From positions 1-64,000 of the forward strand of contig JASAND010021064.1 of assembly GCA_030248195.1 (NCBI GenBank): DNA of 64,000 nucleotides, given 5' to 3'. Shown here one piece after another: positions 33,310-46,113 of the stretch. The stretch comes from Trissonchulus latispiculum. Taxonomy: Eukaryota > Nematoda > Enoplea > Enoplida > Ironidae. Position 1 is the first letter of the stretch. Each line of letters begins with the position of its first letter. Position numbers and translations under genes: made by a program. The notes under the pieces were generated by a model. The model had not been told where the DNA came from. It worked only from the letters and a program-made list of their open reading frames with translations, and ran no database searches.

Positions 33310-35783
33310 TTTCAAACCTATAAAAATTCAAGACTATAATTATTGCTTAAAATGGATACTAAGTAATTACACGAACCAGAAACCATTGAAAAGTCTGTCA
33401 ATTATTTCCACCAGGAAAGCATAAATTCTGACCGGCTGTAAAAAGATCCTGAACAAAGCTGCATGACCTTCATGAATTCAATATATTAAAGGGCAAGTCC
33501 CTAAGAATTTTAGACACTTGACGAAGTGTCTAGGCAGATTGTTAAACTTTGATCAGACAAGTCTAGTTTGACTATCTGCAATCATCCCTAGATACACAGC
33601 CGTAGAGCCAGGAGTGTCACCTCAAATGATCACTTGAACGGCATTCCTTTGTGGAAAACTGGTTTTATTTCTACCTGAAACGAAGGGTAATTTCAACGGA
33701 ACAGAGTATGCAAATTAGACACAGCTAATGGCTAGCTTCTGCGCTCTGCATACATTCTTTCGCAGATTCGAACATAGTGATACGCATTTACCGAACAATT
33801 AAGCATGGATGGAAGAACGATTGAAAGTTCAAGATTTAGCGAATGAGAACTTTGACTCTTATCTCGTTTCGGTTTGTTCTCGGCTCGTTAGTGTCAGCGG
33901 TCAGCGTTAGAGTTGAAACTCCGAGCCGAGCCGACCCTAATGACAAGCAATAATTCCATCACACTCTACTGCTATGCGGTTCAAGCAAAACAGAGAACAG
34001 TCAAATCCCTGAATGTTACTGTATCTTGGTAGGGCTGACACTGACTAATTACTTTTGTAATTATCTAGGGGACGAATCTAGGGGGCTAATCAAGAGTATA
34101 CATTATACTTAAGAGTGTGACGCTTGTCCACATAATAGTTCCAACAATGAGGAAGGTCTTGCAGCTCGCACTAACAGAGCTAGTGTCACTACTGTAAAGA
34201 TTTGGCTCCGTCGGGAATCGAACCACGGACCTCCCGAACTGCAGTCAGGCGTGAAACCACTACACCACGGAGTCAGGAGAGAACAGCACATAACTTCTAT
34301 ATCATTGGTGCTATCTGTACACCAGTGGCAGCCGGCTCTTACCTTTCTTTGCTCAAGTTTTCTTATAAACTAGGTTTGCGATGCGAGTACTAGCATGCCA
34401 GCATTCGCATGCAAGTGCAGTTTTTATGGCAACGCCACCTGGACACGGATTTCCTGACAAACCTAAATAAGGAAATGGACTCTATGCAAAATACTTCCTT
34501 AAGGAACAGGATCCTACACTAAACTTTGGCCGACAAACGGATTAGAAGTTTTCATTAGCAACGCTAAATTAAGTCTTGCGCAGACGGAATGGTGCCTAAG
34601 CTTTACTCTTGAATGATCCCAAAATCGTTTTCATTGAAAAGAAAAGAAGAAAACAAATACGTTAAAAACTGGTGAAAAATAATCTATATCTTTCTACGAC
34701 CTCCTGTACGCAAGCTAATTTTTTGCTTCAGGTGCGAAGCTTTCTGCCTGTATCCAATTTTTCGCTAGTCATTTTAAGCTTTCTAAGGATGACGATTGAC
34801 GACATCACATCGAACATGATTTTTCTTGTCTTTATCTTATTGTTTTAATTCGGACGATTTGTCCTAAGCAAGAAATTTAACACTCCTCGCGACAAGATAA
34901 GCCCAAGCAATGAATGAAATGGATTAACAATTTAGGAATTTTTTGAAAAACGCAAAAAGACAGTTAGAATGACAGAAATAGGCCAGGCCTCTTCCGAAGA
35001 AGAAAAAATTTAGCCAGGAAACCCCAAGGGAGGATGGGAAAAATCATAAACCGATTAAACGGGACAAAATCAAACAATGGAAGATTTAATTTTCTGGTTC
35101 CTGGCTTCCAACGTCTGCACTCAACGGAAAATGACTCAATAAAGATAGGACAAAGCTGGTGGTTTTGGGAAGGAAAATTTCTACACCACCTCTTCCAGCT
35201 AAACTACACCTAAGTTGAATAAATTGTAGTGCTCAAGTCTATATCCTGTAGATTAGTTCTGTACGCTGGTCCTGTTAGGTTCATAAATTGTGATAAAGAG
35301 GCACTGCAATACCTGATTAGTAAGCTAAAATTGACGAAGCCAATGCAGGCAATACATTTCAAAATCCTAAAAGTTGGTAAAAACCCTGAAAATTGAAAAA
35401 TTAGTGTCCATAATTGGAATTCTGAGGTTCATCCTAACGAAGTGACCTAATTTATTGAAATCTGATACTGTGTCACGCAAACCCCTATCATATTTCCGCT
35501 CTTCAAATGTACTCTAAATAGAGTTAAATCAAGTATCCGAGACCTCATTCTGGGAGGGGTGAAGAAAGGAAGGGCAACCTCCCATTATAGAAAAGGGTCG
35601 TGAGCGACCCACGGACAAAACTCCAACCTACAGAGGGTTATGGGGTGCCGGTGTTTATCTCCGGAATTACAACCCGAAGCCAGAAGTGACAACTCAAACG
35701 TTGACAACATCGGTGGAATGGGTGGGCAACCCTTAATAAGACATTACGCCAGAACACAGACTCCTGTTGCCCTTCCCACTGCA
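33310..35783. other. Gene-free with M1 and SINE-B fragments
   Basis: 34085-34135 is an M1 end (AAGAGTGTGACGCTTGTC). 34195-34285 (minus) is a SINE-B head, tRNA-like, with an anticodon loop reading CTGCAGT and a poor T stem, followed by a TCTTTAC body start. 33870-33945 has CGAGCCGAGCCG/CTCGGCTCG words in mirrored order, perhaps a small MITE. No gene recognised. Confidence 0.5.
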
Positions 35784-36394
35784 GTGGTGCCAAGAGTCTA
35801 TAAAAGGAAGACTGAGACATTCGGCCCTTCCTAGTGTTTTAAGCTTGCAGTATGCTCGGTACATTAAAAGGCCGAAATATCGGGGGGGGGGGGTACCACT
35901 TACCGTTGTTAGCCATATGTTTATATGCGTTTGAACTGAAACGCATCTGATTGGCTAATCACCTATTGTAGGTCACATTTACGTGTATAAGCGGATCCCC
36001 CAAGATCTCAGGGGTTCTCAATTACACGTACAAGTTTGTAAAAGCATATAGTATAGCTCTTGGTTGATTGGTTGACTTTTAACTATCGTATGCCGTTAGA
36101 AATCAACAAATCAGCAAAGAGCTAACCGCTTTTATAAACTTCATCTTGCACGCGTAATTGGGACCAATTCCCCTGAGATCTCGGGGGGGGTCCGCTTATA
36201 CCCGTAAATTTGACATAAGGTAGGCGATCAGCCAATCAGATGCGTTTTAGTTCAAACGCATATAAACATAGGGTTAACAGCGGTAAGTGGTATCCCCAGA
36301 GATTCGGGCCTTAATGTGCCGAGCATATTTCTAGCTTAAAACTCTAGGAAGGGCGGAATGTCTCTCTCTTTCTTTTATAGACTCTTGGTGGTAC
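35784..36394. repeat. Large foldback/MITE, about 610 bp
   Basis: The left end (CCAAGAGTCTATAAAAG, CGGCCCTTCCTAG, TATGCTCGGTACATTAA) is mirrored at the right end (36270-36394). The inner arms also pair (CGCATCTGATTGGCTAATC against its complement near 36225-36245; CAAGATCTCAGGGG against CCCCTGAGATCTCGG). A G homopolymer (35881-35892) interrupts the left arm. Nearly the whole unit can form one hairpin. Confidence 0.85.
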
Positions 36395-36831
36395 CAATTT
36401 ATCGGCCAAAAGGACAGATAGGTCCGACTGTGCAAAACGGGAATTCATTTACAGCTTGCTTTTCTCTTATTTTTCTTTATGATCATTTTTTATTTTATCA
36501 TTATCAGTTTATTTATGCCTGGTTGAAACAGGGTTTGTCTATTGCAAGCTCACAAACTAAGCAACAACATATTCGGTCTTTACAGCTAAATCCAACTAAC
36601 TAAACTATTCTCGTCTAATTTAACGTCGTTAAGTTTGTTGCATAAACATTAATTTTTAGCGTTGGTTGTCAGCTTTCTGGATTTCGGAGTTTGGCTCACA
36701 GCTACAATAATGGATGTTTCGGCGGAAGGTTAAAGTTCGAAAGCTGCATCGCTCTTTTTTGCTGCTAAGACATGCCTTCTAAAATTCTGAGTCAACAAAC
36801 AAGACGCCAATACTAGTGTTGTTTTTAAGTG

Positions 36832-36870
36832 TAAGGGAAGCAGGCATAGGAAAGATTGATAAGCCCTGGT
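36832..36870 (-). repeat. Short dispersed element, copy 3 of 3 (inverted)
   Basis: The reverse complement reads GGCTTATCAATCTTTCC...CTTCCCTTACA, as at 7.37 and 21.03 kb. Confidence 0.8.
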
Positions 36871-37943
36871 TCAGAGCCCCTTTTAAACTGTGTAATGAAT
36901 GACCTAGCTATGTGCTACATAACTAGTAGACTAATTCTAATGGCTAGGATCAGAAAGCCTACAGCACCCACTGCCCGGTTGCTCCAAAAAGTTCACAAAA
37001 TGTTCACCATAGAGCTCACGTGGGCAAGAGGAAAAAGTCTGAAAGAATACGTATGACACAGGCACACTCAAACAAGTGAACACATTTAGATGTTTGTTCC
37101 TAGCGTTGGGTTCATTGATGCATATCTGAGCACCTGAAAAGTGCCATACTTTTTGCTCCGAGCAGTTAGTCTAGAAATATGTCTCTATGCTTATGCAAAT
37201 ATTAATATTAATAAATAAACTGGCTGAAATGTTCATACTAATTATGCTCTGTTTTTGACAAGGACGGGAAAAGACAACTGACACTTCAAAAGGTCACTAG
37301 TAGCGATAAAAACCAATGCACTTTGAAGGGTTCAGTGTACGTGAATGCTTTAAAATTAAGTTAAGATTTTTTGTTAAAAATTAATTAGTTTCCGCAGAAG
37401 ACAATGAAAATTATTACTGAAGGAGACAACGAAAAGAATTAATACGAGTTGAGAGTTATTATATCTTGAACTGATCTATTTTTTGTAATTTATATAAAGT
37501 TCATTCTTAATGATTTGATTTAAAACAGCAATGAGGTTGTCTTAACATGTGCTAAGTGAGCAAACAATGCGGGAGGACCGGTCTTAATGTTATTGAATAT
37601 TAAATTTAATTAAATTGAATATTAAATTTAGATCTGTATTATTGCAGGAAGAATAAATATTGAACCGTATGTATTAAGCCAAAATAAAGATTTAACCGTA
37701 TATAAGCCGTGCCGTATAGTTTACGTCATCTTAACTAGAAATCCAAAGAAAGTCATGTACCAACGAAGTTCTAAAAATTCGGACCTCCGGTGGGACTCGA
37801 AACCACGACTTTTTGCGCACTAGACAAACGCCCTGCCAACTGAGGCACAGTCGCTTTAAGCTTGTCGCACTTCGTGCACCGATGTACATAACTTTTTCCA
37901 CGTGGAAGTCGCAACAAAGACATAACATCTGGAACCGAAACTC
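36871..37943. other. Gene-free; tRNA-like relic at 37.78-37.86 kb
   Basis: 37780-37858 (minus) has GCCTCAGTTGGCAGGGCG and GGTTTCGAGTCCC, i.e. A- and B-box-like blocks at tRNA spacing, but no good acceptor stem; probably a SINE head. 37590-37635 repeats AATATTAAATTTA. Confidence 0.45.
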
Positions 37944-38472
37944 TTAGGGTCTATTTCTCTAAAGATTAAAATGGTCGGATTAAAATTTTAATTGCTATTT
38001 CTTTTTGCTGGATTGAATGGATTAAACGGATTAAAATTAACTAGTTTAATCCGACCAGATTAATCCGCGGATTAAACGAGTTGGTATTAATCGATTTAAT
38101 CCGCCATTAAAGAAACAGCAATTGAAAATTTTAATCCGCCAAGTTTTAAGCCGTTTAATACGCATAGCTGCACGAGGATTAAAACCTAGTTCAAAGTGCA
38201 GGCGGCGGATTAAATGCGTTAAAATTAATTTTCAAGGAAACAGTGTTAAGCAGGTCGGATTAAAATTAACTCGTTGATTTTTTTCCGAAGTGTGAATAAA
38301 GAAGCAGGATTAGATTAAAATATTAATCGTAGGTGCATCAAAGAAACAGGATTAAATTTAATCCGTCTAACTTGTTTAACTCGCTTTAACTCAAATTTCA
38401 ATCCAAGGTGCTATTCTTTAATTCGGATTAATTTTAATCTAACCCGTTTAATTCTTTAAAGACATAGGGCCT
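37944..38472. repeat. MITE built of GGATTAA/TTAATCC words
   Basis: The ends mirror each other (AGGGTCTATTTCTCTAAAG against the complement of CTTTAAAGACATAGGGCC). The 530-bp interior is a dense set of GGATTAA and TTAATCC in both orientations. No gene. Confidence 0.75.
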
Positions 38473-41205
38473 TAGTGCTGCACTAAATTTGAGTTCCTTT
38501 CATTGGTGGTCATTAGCAAGTTAATTAATTACAGCCATGCCGTTATTTGAGGGGAAAGAAAACGAAAGAAAATGAGATACTTTCTTTAAATAAGGAAGAA
38601 TAAAAAGAAAATGTTCCTTGAATTTTATAATTTGACTAATGGCTTCATGCTGTGCTAAGTCTAAACTATTGGGAACATTTGCATTTTTACCTATGCTTAG
38701 TGTGCATAAACATATTGTTTATATCATTGGTACTGACAGCTGCCAAATCTTAGCTTGCGCTATTGAAATTTTCTTCTTTCCCAAAAAGAAGAAAATGAAA
38801 ATGAAATAACTTAAAGTTTGTCCCCTCAAATAACAGAATGGCCGTAGTTAATTTTTTCTTTTGTAACAAAGTACTGTATTTATGTACAAACAAATATATA
38901 TACAGGAAGTAAGTCAATTATCAAATATAGTTTATCATGTGAAGAATGAACTTCTTGCTTGAGCAGCACTTTTCAGTACTATTCGATTTCTCAACAATGA
39001 CGTTTTCAGTGATTTCGTGTACCGACTGAGCCTGGAACAAACGCAACAGTTATATTTAAAAGTTTATGCTGGTTTTTTCAAAGGCCGTTTAAAATTCCCC
39101 AGAAATGGTGTAACGAAGGATACCATGAAGTTCGTTAAAACTACTATGCTACAAATTCAGAAGGCACAAAGAATGAGCCAGTTCAAGATCTAACGGCAAA
39201 CGACTCAAACATCATTGAGTAGAACCGTTGCAGGTAGCTAACACTACCGCAAATTGCTAATGGATTCCTTCTGTCCACTCAAGCTCTTAATGCAAACAAC
39301 CTCCTTCAATTTGATTACTAGATATTCAATCGAAATGCATGTGTACTACAGCTCAGCACACTTAGCGTCTGCGCGTGTTGAGTTGGGAGCGCGGGTTCGA
39401 GTCTTGACAGCTGTCCGATTTTTTTCGAGTGCTTGGTGATGTACAACTTTCTTTCATTCTTTAATTAGATTAGCTTAATGCGCTTACAAGCCCTAACCTG
39501 CCGCGTCCTAAAACATTCAAAAGAGTTAGCTATTATTCACTTGCTACCATCTTTTTGATTGAGCATAGAGTACTGGCACAGGTGTTGTTACCTTCCGAAT
39601 CACGGTGTGCATTTGCTATACTAAGCTATGAATGCTAGTAACCAGAGTAAGTGTTCAAATTAGTTGGAAGTTAACAACTCTGCTAATCAAAGCCTCGCCT
39701 TTACCATGCTTTGAGTTGACTGTTTCTCCACTGGGCTGCTGCTTCCGTTAAAAAGAGGCGTTTGACATCCTTTGACCTGATTAATTCCACTGACATAAAA
39801 ATTCCAACCATATAAAGTAATGCCTTCATAATATAGTAATAAGATTCTAAACAACAAATAGCAAACAAAACGGTTGCATGTTTCCTTTCTTTAAATCTAA
39901 TAAGGACATATTCAGATTGTTTCTACTGAAAGCTAAACTCTTAATATTCCTCAGGAATTACTTGCCCAAAGCAGAATGTTTATTGTGACTTTAGGACATT
40001 CAAAAAAAGAATTGCTTTTGCTATTCTGTTTAGTAGCTTTGTCTGCGTTTTTCTAGTTAGAGATTCTGCTAGGCATGGGTATGCAACATGAAAATGTGGT
40101 CATGCATTGCTTACAAGAGAAGACACTGGTTAGCTGCGGTCCATAAGTTTTCTAATTAAATGGATTAAATAAATAGAGTGTCGGCGTTAAGTTACGACTG
40201 CATTCAAGACCAAGTAATTTTAGTGCGCGTGATTGAATGTTACCTCCAAGCATAAGCAAACACGCATGCACATTTACATATGTACGGTTTTTCTGCTTAG
40301 CTGTGTTATCTAAGTAATGTTTAATCTGTTGTGTTGCACCGGAATAAATACATCAAGAAAGGATTAATTCGAAATCTCGAACGGAGCCTATCCAGTGAGA
40401 ATCTGACTCATAACTGGATTATAAAGGAAACTACACTAACAAGATTAAGTATGCTTTCCAAACAGGTACAGATTAGTTTATACTAAACTAGATAATACTT
40501 AAATTACGTAAGCTCCGGTACAGGACAAATCCTTATTTTTGCAAAACGTGGTTTGTATTATAAATGGTAAGAAGATTAAATAACCAATTATTCCTAAGTA
40601 GTTCCCTTCACCATAATTTAGATAAAACAAACTTATTTTAACAAAAATGCCAAGAGGCCTCCATAATCTTGTACTTGCGCAGAACCTAAATAAGTACAGA
40701 CTATATACTCAGATGTCTGGACACACCAACAGAATTTGACATTGAGATGTCCCGATGTTAGCAAAATTGTAAGTATTTGGTGCAAACATGTTAACTAGCG
40801 GTACGATATTAAAATGAAAGCTATTATAGATTGTCCAATATTAATGGAAGTATATTTTCATCATATCCGTTCTTACACGAGTTTGTCGAAAGGATAAACA
40901 GGAGGTTATCAAAATACAACCAGAGTTAGTAATAACATGCTTCGTTTATTTCTTGTAAATCTTGTAAATTCTATGAACAGTTAGGTACAGTACTAACAAT
41001 TATTGTTGCTAATCCAGCCAAAACACTAGCGAAATTTGAATGAAAATGTGCTGACATAGAAAATTTCTGGACAATACTGAGAACATTTCTGCTGTATTTT
41101 CTTGAAAGCAAATGCCGCTCAATCCAAAACCCATTAATTTGCTTGTTTTCCTGCTTATGAGTTGCGATGAAATGAGACTGAATCAAGTGTCCACGTGGCT
41201 ACTAA
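38473..41205. other. Gene-free stretch
   Basis: AT-rich, apparently unique DNA. 39342-39420 (plus) is tRNA-like (CTACAGCTCAGCACACTTAGCG then GCGGGTTCGAGTCTTG), probably a SINE relic. I see no exon I can defend. Confidence 0.4.
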
Positions 41206-41631
41206 TTGTTTAGCCATTTTGAGAAAACTGGCACTGCGTGTCACAGTACTTGTCTCAGATCATCACAAATTATAAACTTCATGCTATGTACAAAGCTTAT
41301 AAAAACAAGTTATAGGACTGAGGTAAATCAAATGAACAAATATTTAAAGCAAATTTCCAGAAAAATAGGTTCAAGAATGACTGAATTTCCCTACGCATTT
41401 GAGGAAACAATAGAAAATGTTGAAGTGCAGATGTAGGTGTGTCTGTTTAGCCCACGCTCCAATATCCTCAACATGAAAGAGTTCTTGGCTAAATCTCCTT
41501 CATTCGTTCCCTTAAATGGTATCATTAAGCATCTCCGACTGACACGCAGAGTGTGGGTACAAATGCAGCTGTATCGTTTCTGGACGCCCTATTCAGAAGA
41601 AGGCTTCGTGCAGTGCATTAAAAGCAAATAA
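41206..41631 (+). other. Open region of about 141 codons with one in-frame TAG
   Basis: A single frame stays open for 426 nt except for TAG at 41434-41436. It is preceded by CTAATTGTTTAG, an acceptor-like site, and lacks an ATG near its start. Composition is mixed and basic, with no domain recognised. It could be a decayed exon or chance. Confidence 0.2.
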
Positions 41632-41967
41632 AGGGAGTAGGCAGAGTCCTGAAACTTAGAATCATGCAACTAAACAACAGACAACTAGCAGAAGAGAGGA
41701 TAGATTTATAGCACGAGGGCTATGCGTTACCATGCAAACTAGTTTTGATGGGAAAATTTTGAGCAGATTTTAAATCATCAATACAGTAACAGTTAAACTG
41801 CTAAAGACCATTTAACGGTAATTAATAATAATAATTACATTAATAGGTACAATTAGTAGTTTTACCGAGCCTTAGGCTTTCATTAGCATGTAAACTGATC
41901 AATGGGAAATATTTAAATCTAATAGTGGGAAACCAGGTTCAAAGGGATTTATATAGATAAATTATAG

Positions 41968-42345
41968 GTACAACCAAGAGTACATAATATATAAGAGTGT
42001 GACAGCTGGCAAGCTCTCTGTTATCAGCTCAAGGTACATGCTCTGCACGCTAACGGCTGACCCCCCACAAACGTGTATGCTCACTTCAAAGAAATTTGCA
42101 CGCTGTCTTTGAGTTATAAAGCTCGAAGCACAAATTGGACGCACGCAGGCGTTGTGTTTTCGAGCTTTAACACGTAAAGATACGGCGAGTGAGCGTACAG
42201 AAACGTGTACTGGGTACACATTTGTGGGGGGGTCACTAGGTACACGTTTGTGGGGGGGTCAGCCGTTAGCGTGCAGAGCATGTAGATTGAGCTGATAACA
42301 GAGAGCTTGCCAGCTGTCATTCTTCTGGTACAACCAAGAGCACAG
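41968..42345. repeat. M1-family MITE, type copy
   Basis: About 100-bp inverted ends: GGTACAACCAAGAG, ACAGCTGGCAAGCTCTCTG, TTATCAGCTCAA, CATGCTCTGCACGCTAACGG on the left, all mirrored on the right at 42229-42345. The centre contains two GTGGGGGGGTCA blocks. Two frames across it are artefacts of the symmetric structure. Confidence 0.92.
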
Positions 42346-42412
42346 AACAACTAACAGTGTAACCAACGTCAAAGAAAACTTCAGATGAAGTGAATCCAGC
42401 TTTATAAAGCCG

Positions 42413-45400
42413 TGACCTGGGGCCAATTTCATAAAACTTAAAACTCGCAACTTGCACTTGCAACTTGCAACTTGCACATGCAAGTTACAAGTTATTTGTT
42501 TCATAAAACTGCAAGTGGTACTTGCGTACTTGCACTGAAACCGCAAGTTGCAAGTCCGCAAGTTGCAAGTTACCGGCTAACACTTGCAGTTATAATCTGT
42601 TTCATAAAAACGGTCAGTACTTGCACTTGTAACTTGCACTTGCAGTGCAAGTAGTTGAGTTAAATTTTACTGACCAATTTCTTGCAAGTTGTTGTTGTCC
42701 ATGCATTTGATTGAGGTTTTCAGATTTTTTATTCGTTTTTAAAAGTATTTTATGGAGTAATTAATACTTTTAATAGTTTCGTGCACATTTTGTTCATCCT
42801 TTTTCTCTTTGTTTTAACTAGCTTAATAAGTTTAAATAATGCTGCAAAACAGTTATAAACAAAGATTTGACTGGTTGTTTAATGGTCAGATATTTTATTA
42901 TATATTAATTTGCAAAGTTGTTGAAATGTACACGGAATTTGTGGGTTCTGTTCACATTTGTCTTCAAATAATCTTTTTACCGCTTCTGGATTAGTAAAAA
43001 TTCTAAAAAATGTAATTTTATAATAACTCGCTGTCACAGGGAAAATTCCCTACGTGACAACAATCCCCCATCCCCTCGGAAAAATTTCACTTGTGAATTC
43101 CTTCTTCCCGCAGTTTTACTGGGAAATTCCTACCCCCGAAATTTTCCCTGACGAAGTTCTTTATTCTGGAATTCCAAAACTTTAACAATGCACACATGGA
43201 TTAAAAATATATAAATAATGTATAAATATTGGAACCGCATTAATAAAATTAATATATATGAATTGATATCAAGAATAGAGTGCAAGAAGAATGAGAAGCC
43301 AAAAATTAGAAAAAAAGGAACAATCAACGCCGCCCATCTTATATTATAAATACGATCTCGAAGGATGATTTGTAGGAAGCAGAATTTATTTGGGCCTACA
43401 AAATTTTTTAATAAATTTTTGAAGTTTAAGAACAGCCAAATTGGGGGTCAACAAATTTGATGAAATATTCTGAAAGCTGCAAAGCCTAATTACAGATTAT
43501 ACTTCCTACAAATCACAGCTTGTGGCAAGACATTTTGAACGACCCAATTGATCCTGGCTATCTCTGCCCGATTTCGATATCTCTCTGGCGCTGAAATCTG
43601 AATTCTTAGCAAAATTTCGGAGATTGCGCTTTTGACAGATAACATAGAGCTATGGCAACACACACCTATAAAATGTTAGGCTGTCTATTTGCGCACCAGT
43701 GCTGATGACTTATGTAGGTCAAGTCTAAGTATAAATGGTGCAGGTTGGTACATCCAGTTGGTCGCTGGGGTCAAATAGTCTGACAAGTGACAACTATAAG
43801 TTGAAAAATTGTGATTTTCCAAATGTTTCAAAATATGTTAAATTTATATCAATCGAAAGCGCTCACTATCGGCAACAGTTTTTCTTCTTGGACCGTTGCC
43901 CGAAAATGGGCCAAATTCAGGTTATTAGCCGTTAAATTATTGTCATGGTCAATTCTATCCAGCGGCGGTGCTACTCTATAAAATCCATAAAGCTGATAAA
44001 GTTAATAAAGCCGTAAAGTAGGCTTTCCCCATTAGAGACTACCCTAAATCCTTTGTTTACTCAGTTATCAGTTATCATATCAAATATACAACCGAATGAA
44101 GGTTCATACTCAAGGATGTTCAGGTGACTTGCCTTTATTTACTGCGGCACCGTCGTTTTCACCCATTTTCAAATTGCACGCAATTAACAGCCGGTTACTC
44201 GTTAAGTACTGAGCGAAACTACTCATAATTTAAACCCGATGTGCAGGGCATATGTGACAAAATTTTCTGTGAAAATGAACAGAATCCGTGAACATAAAGT
44301 TTTTCATGGTGCACCCTCATTCAAGGTATGTACTGGTTGGTTTCTTTTGGGTATTTTTGATTTATACGGATTTAATCCTTTACATAAAAAGTAAAAACTT
44401 ACAAAATAACCCATTTTCTTTAACATTCTGGGACCAGTCCCGTTTTTTTAGGCGAAAAGATAAGAAAATCTCTGTTTTCGACCTTAGGCTCCCAGCAGGT
44501 AGACAATACACAGGATTGGTTGTTATGGCTGGAAAGAGGACCGAAAATCAGCATATTTGCTCTTACAACCTTTGGTGGTTTACAACCTACAAGGTTTACA
44601 AGTTTTACAACCAAGGTTTGCAACCTTTTAAAATCTCCAGTGGTTAAGTCAGTATAAGCAAAAAACTATTTTGACTTTGAGGTTCAAATATGGACATTTT
44701 CGCAGAAATCAGTTTTTTTCAAAATTACTGCCACCTGTTAAGGACAAAGTTGGCTTATTTACACTCAATCGATACAGCGTCCAAATCCACATATTGTGAA
44801 TGCCTACTGGACTTTAGTACTTTAAGCTAAAGATTTGGCCGAAAAACCATTTTGACAAAACGCTATTATTCTGTTTTGAACATAGATTTCTCAGAAACTA
44901 TATAGGTACTCGACAGATTCCGGAGATTGCGTTTTTCTTGGCTTGGACTAAAACGTTTCGACTTGCAGGTAAACTCGACGCGAACCTGCGAAATGTCGTG
45001 TTACCGTGCATTTGGCTGATTTCGTCGACCGTTAAGACCTGCTGAGCCAAATCCAAAAAGTGTCCCTCGGATCATATGTCCTTCACATCATGGCACAAAA
45101 GGAACTTTTGGCCTATTCTACAGTTTTGAGAAATCTATGTTCAAAAGTATTTGGTCTATAGTTAGCCATTATGTCAGCAAATGTTTGCTTTTTTGCTAAT
45201 TTTGCTAGTTACGTAAGCAAATGTAATGTGACTGTCAAGATTATAAGCTTTAAAACGATATATAAAACTCTTTCAACTCCCAAAATTGCGAAAGTTATAG
45301 GGTTTTAAAAATCACCACAAAGCACTGCGCAAAAGGATATCACCAACTTATGTGAGACTACTTGCTTTGAATTTTTGCTTTGAAATTTGCCCTCAGGAAT

Positions 45401-46113
45401 AAAAAGGTTACACCAACTTAGTGTTTCCAATTCTTGTCGAAAACGAGAAAAGAAAGCTGAATTTCTATTGGCAACGGCAAGAGCTTGCTAACTATTAAAG
45501 TAATTAATTACATGTAGATGTAGAATCAAAAATAGAGCAAAGCTGCTAGGTTTTAGCATGAAATAGATGTTCAAAAAACATCATACAAAATATAATACTG
45601 TGTTAGGGAAAATTTTCTGGGGGGAATGTTTTGGAATATCAACAAAACTAGAAGACGTATACACAACTCTAATAGGAATTTAGAGAGCGAACGCGTAATT
45701 TTTTGAAAAATGACATTCAAGCGTAACGAAGCAGAATGAAATAGAAGAACATTAATCAAATTAATGTACATTAATCAAATTAATGTAATTAATTCTTGTA
45801 ATACTGTATATAATGCAATTAGTATATAATTAATAAAATCAAACAAAATTTAAGCATAATAAAACGAACAATAAAATAGATTTTATGTTTCACCAAAATT
45901 CTATGCACCACAAGGCACGTGCAACTTGAACTTGCACTTGAACTTGCACTTGCGTTGCAAGTTCCGCAAGTTGACTTGCAAACTGACCTAAAATTGTCAA
46001 GTAGGTACAAAACTTTTATGAAACACTGACAACTTGAACTTGCAGTTCAAGTGCAAGTGCAAGTTCAAGTGCAAGTGCAAGTTGCAAGTTTTTTTATGAA
46101 ATTGGTCCCTGGC
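42413..46113. mobile_element. 3.7-kb transposon-like unit with ACTTGCA-rich inverted ends
   Basis: Both ends begin GGNCCAATTTCATAAAA. They continue for more than 200 bp as dense ACTTGCA/TGCAAGT words, read one way on the left (42413-42660) and mirrored on the right (45905-46113). The 3.2-kb interior has no recognisable transposase. It contains nested repeats: 43.56-44.31 kb resembles 63.28-64.0 kb, 44.33-44.43 kb resembles 1.90-1.97 kb, and 45.18-45.36 kb is an inverted R2 copy. A 119-codon plus frame at 44288-44647 has a hydrophobic stretch but overlaps these repeats, so I do not call it a gene. Alternatively these are two solo MITEs that happen to face each other. Confidence 0.6.

Noticed and set aside
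34214..34278. tRNA-Cys gene (GCA loop)
   Set aside because: The T stem does not pair, the acceptor has a mismatch, and SINE-B body sequence follows; a SINE head is more likely.
42114..42654. Several 60-100-codon frames
   Set aside because: They cross the M1 MITE and the ACTTGCA-rich end; symmetric repeats keep frames open.
44288..44647. 119-codon frame with a hydrophobic segment
   Set aside because: It overlaps sequence repeated near 1.9 kb and shows no domain; probably repeat-derived.
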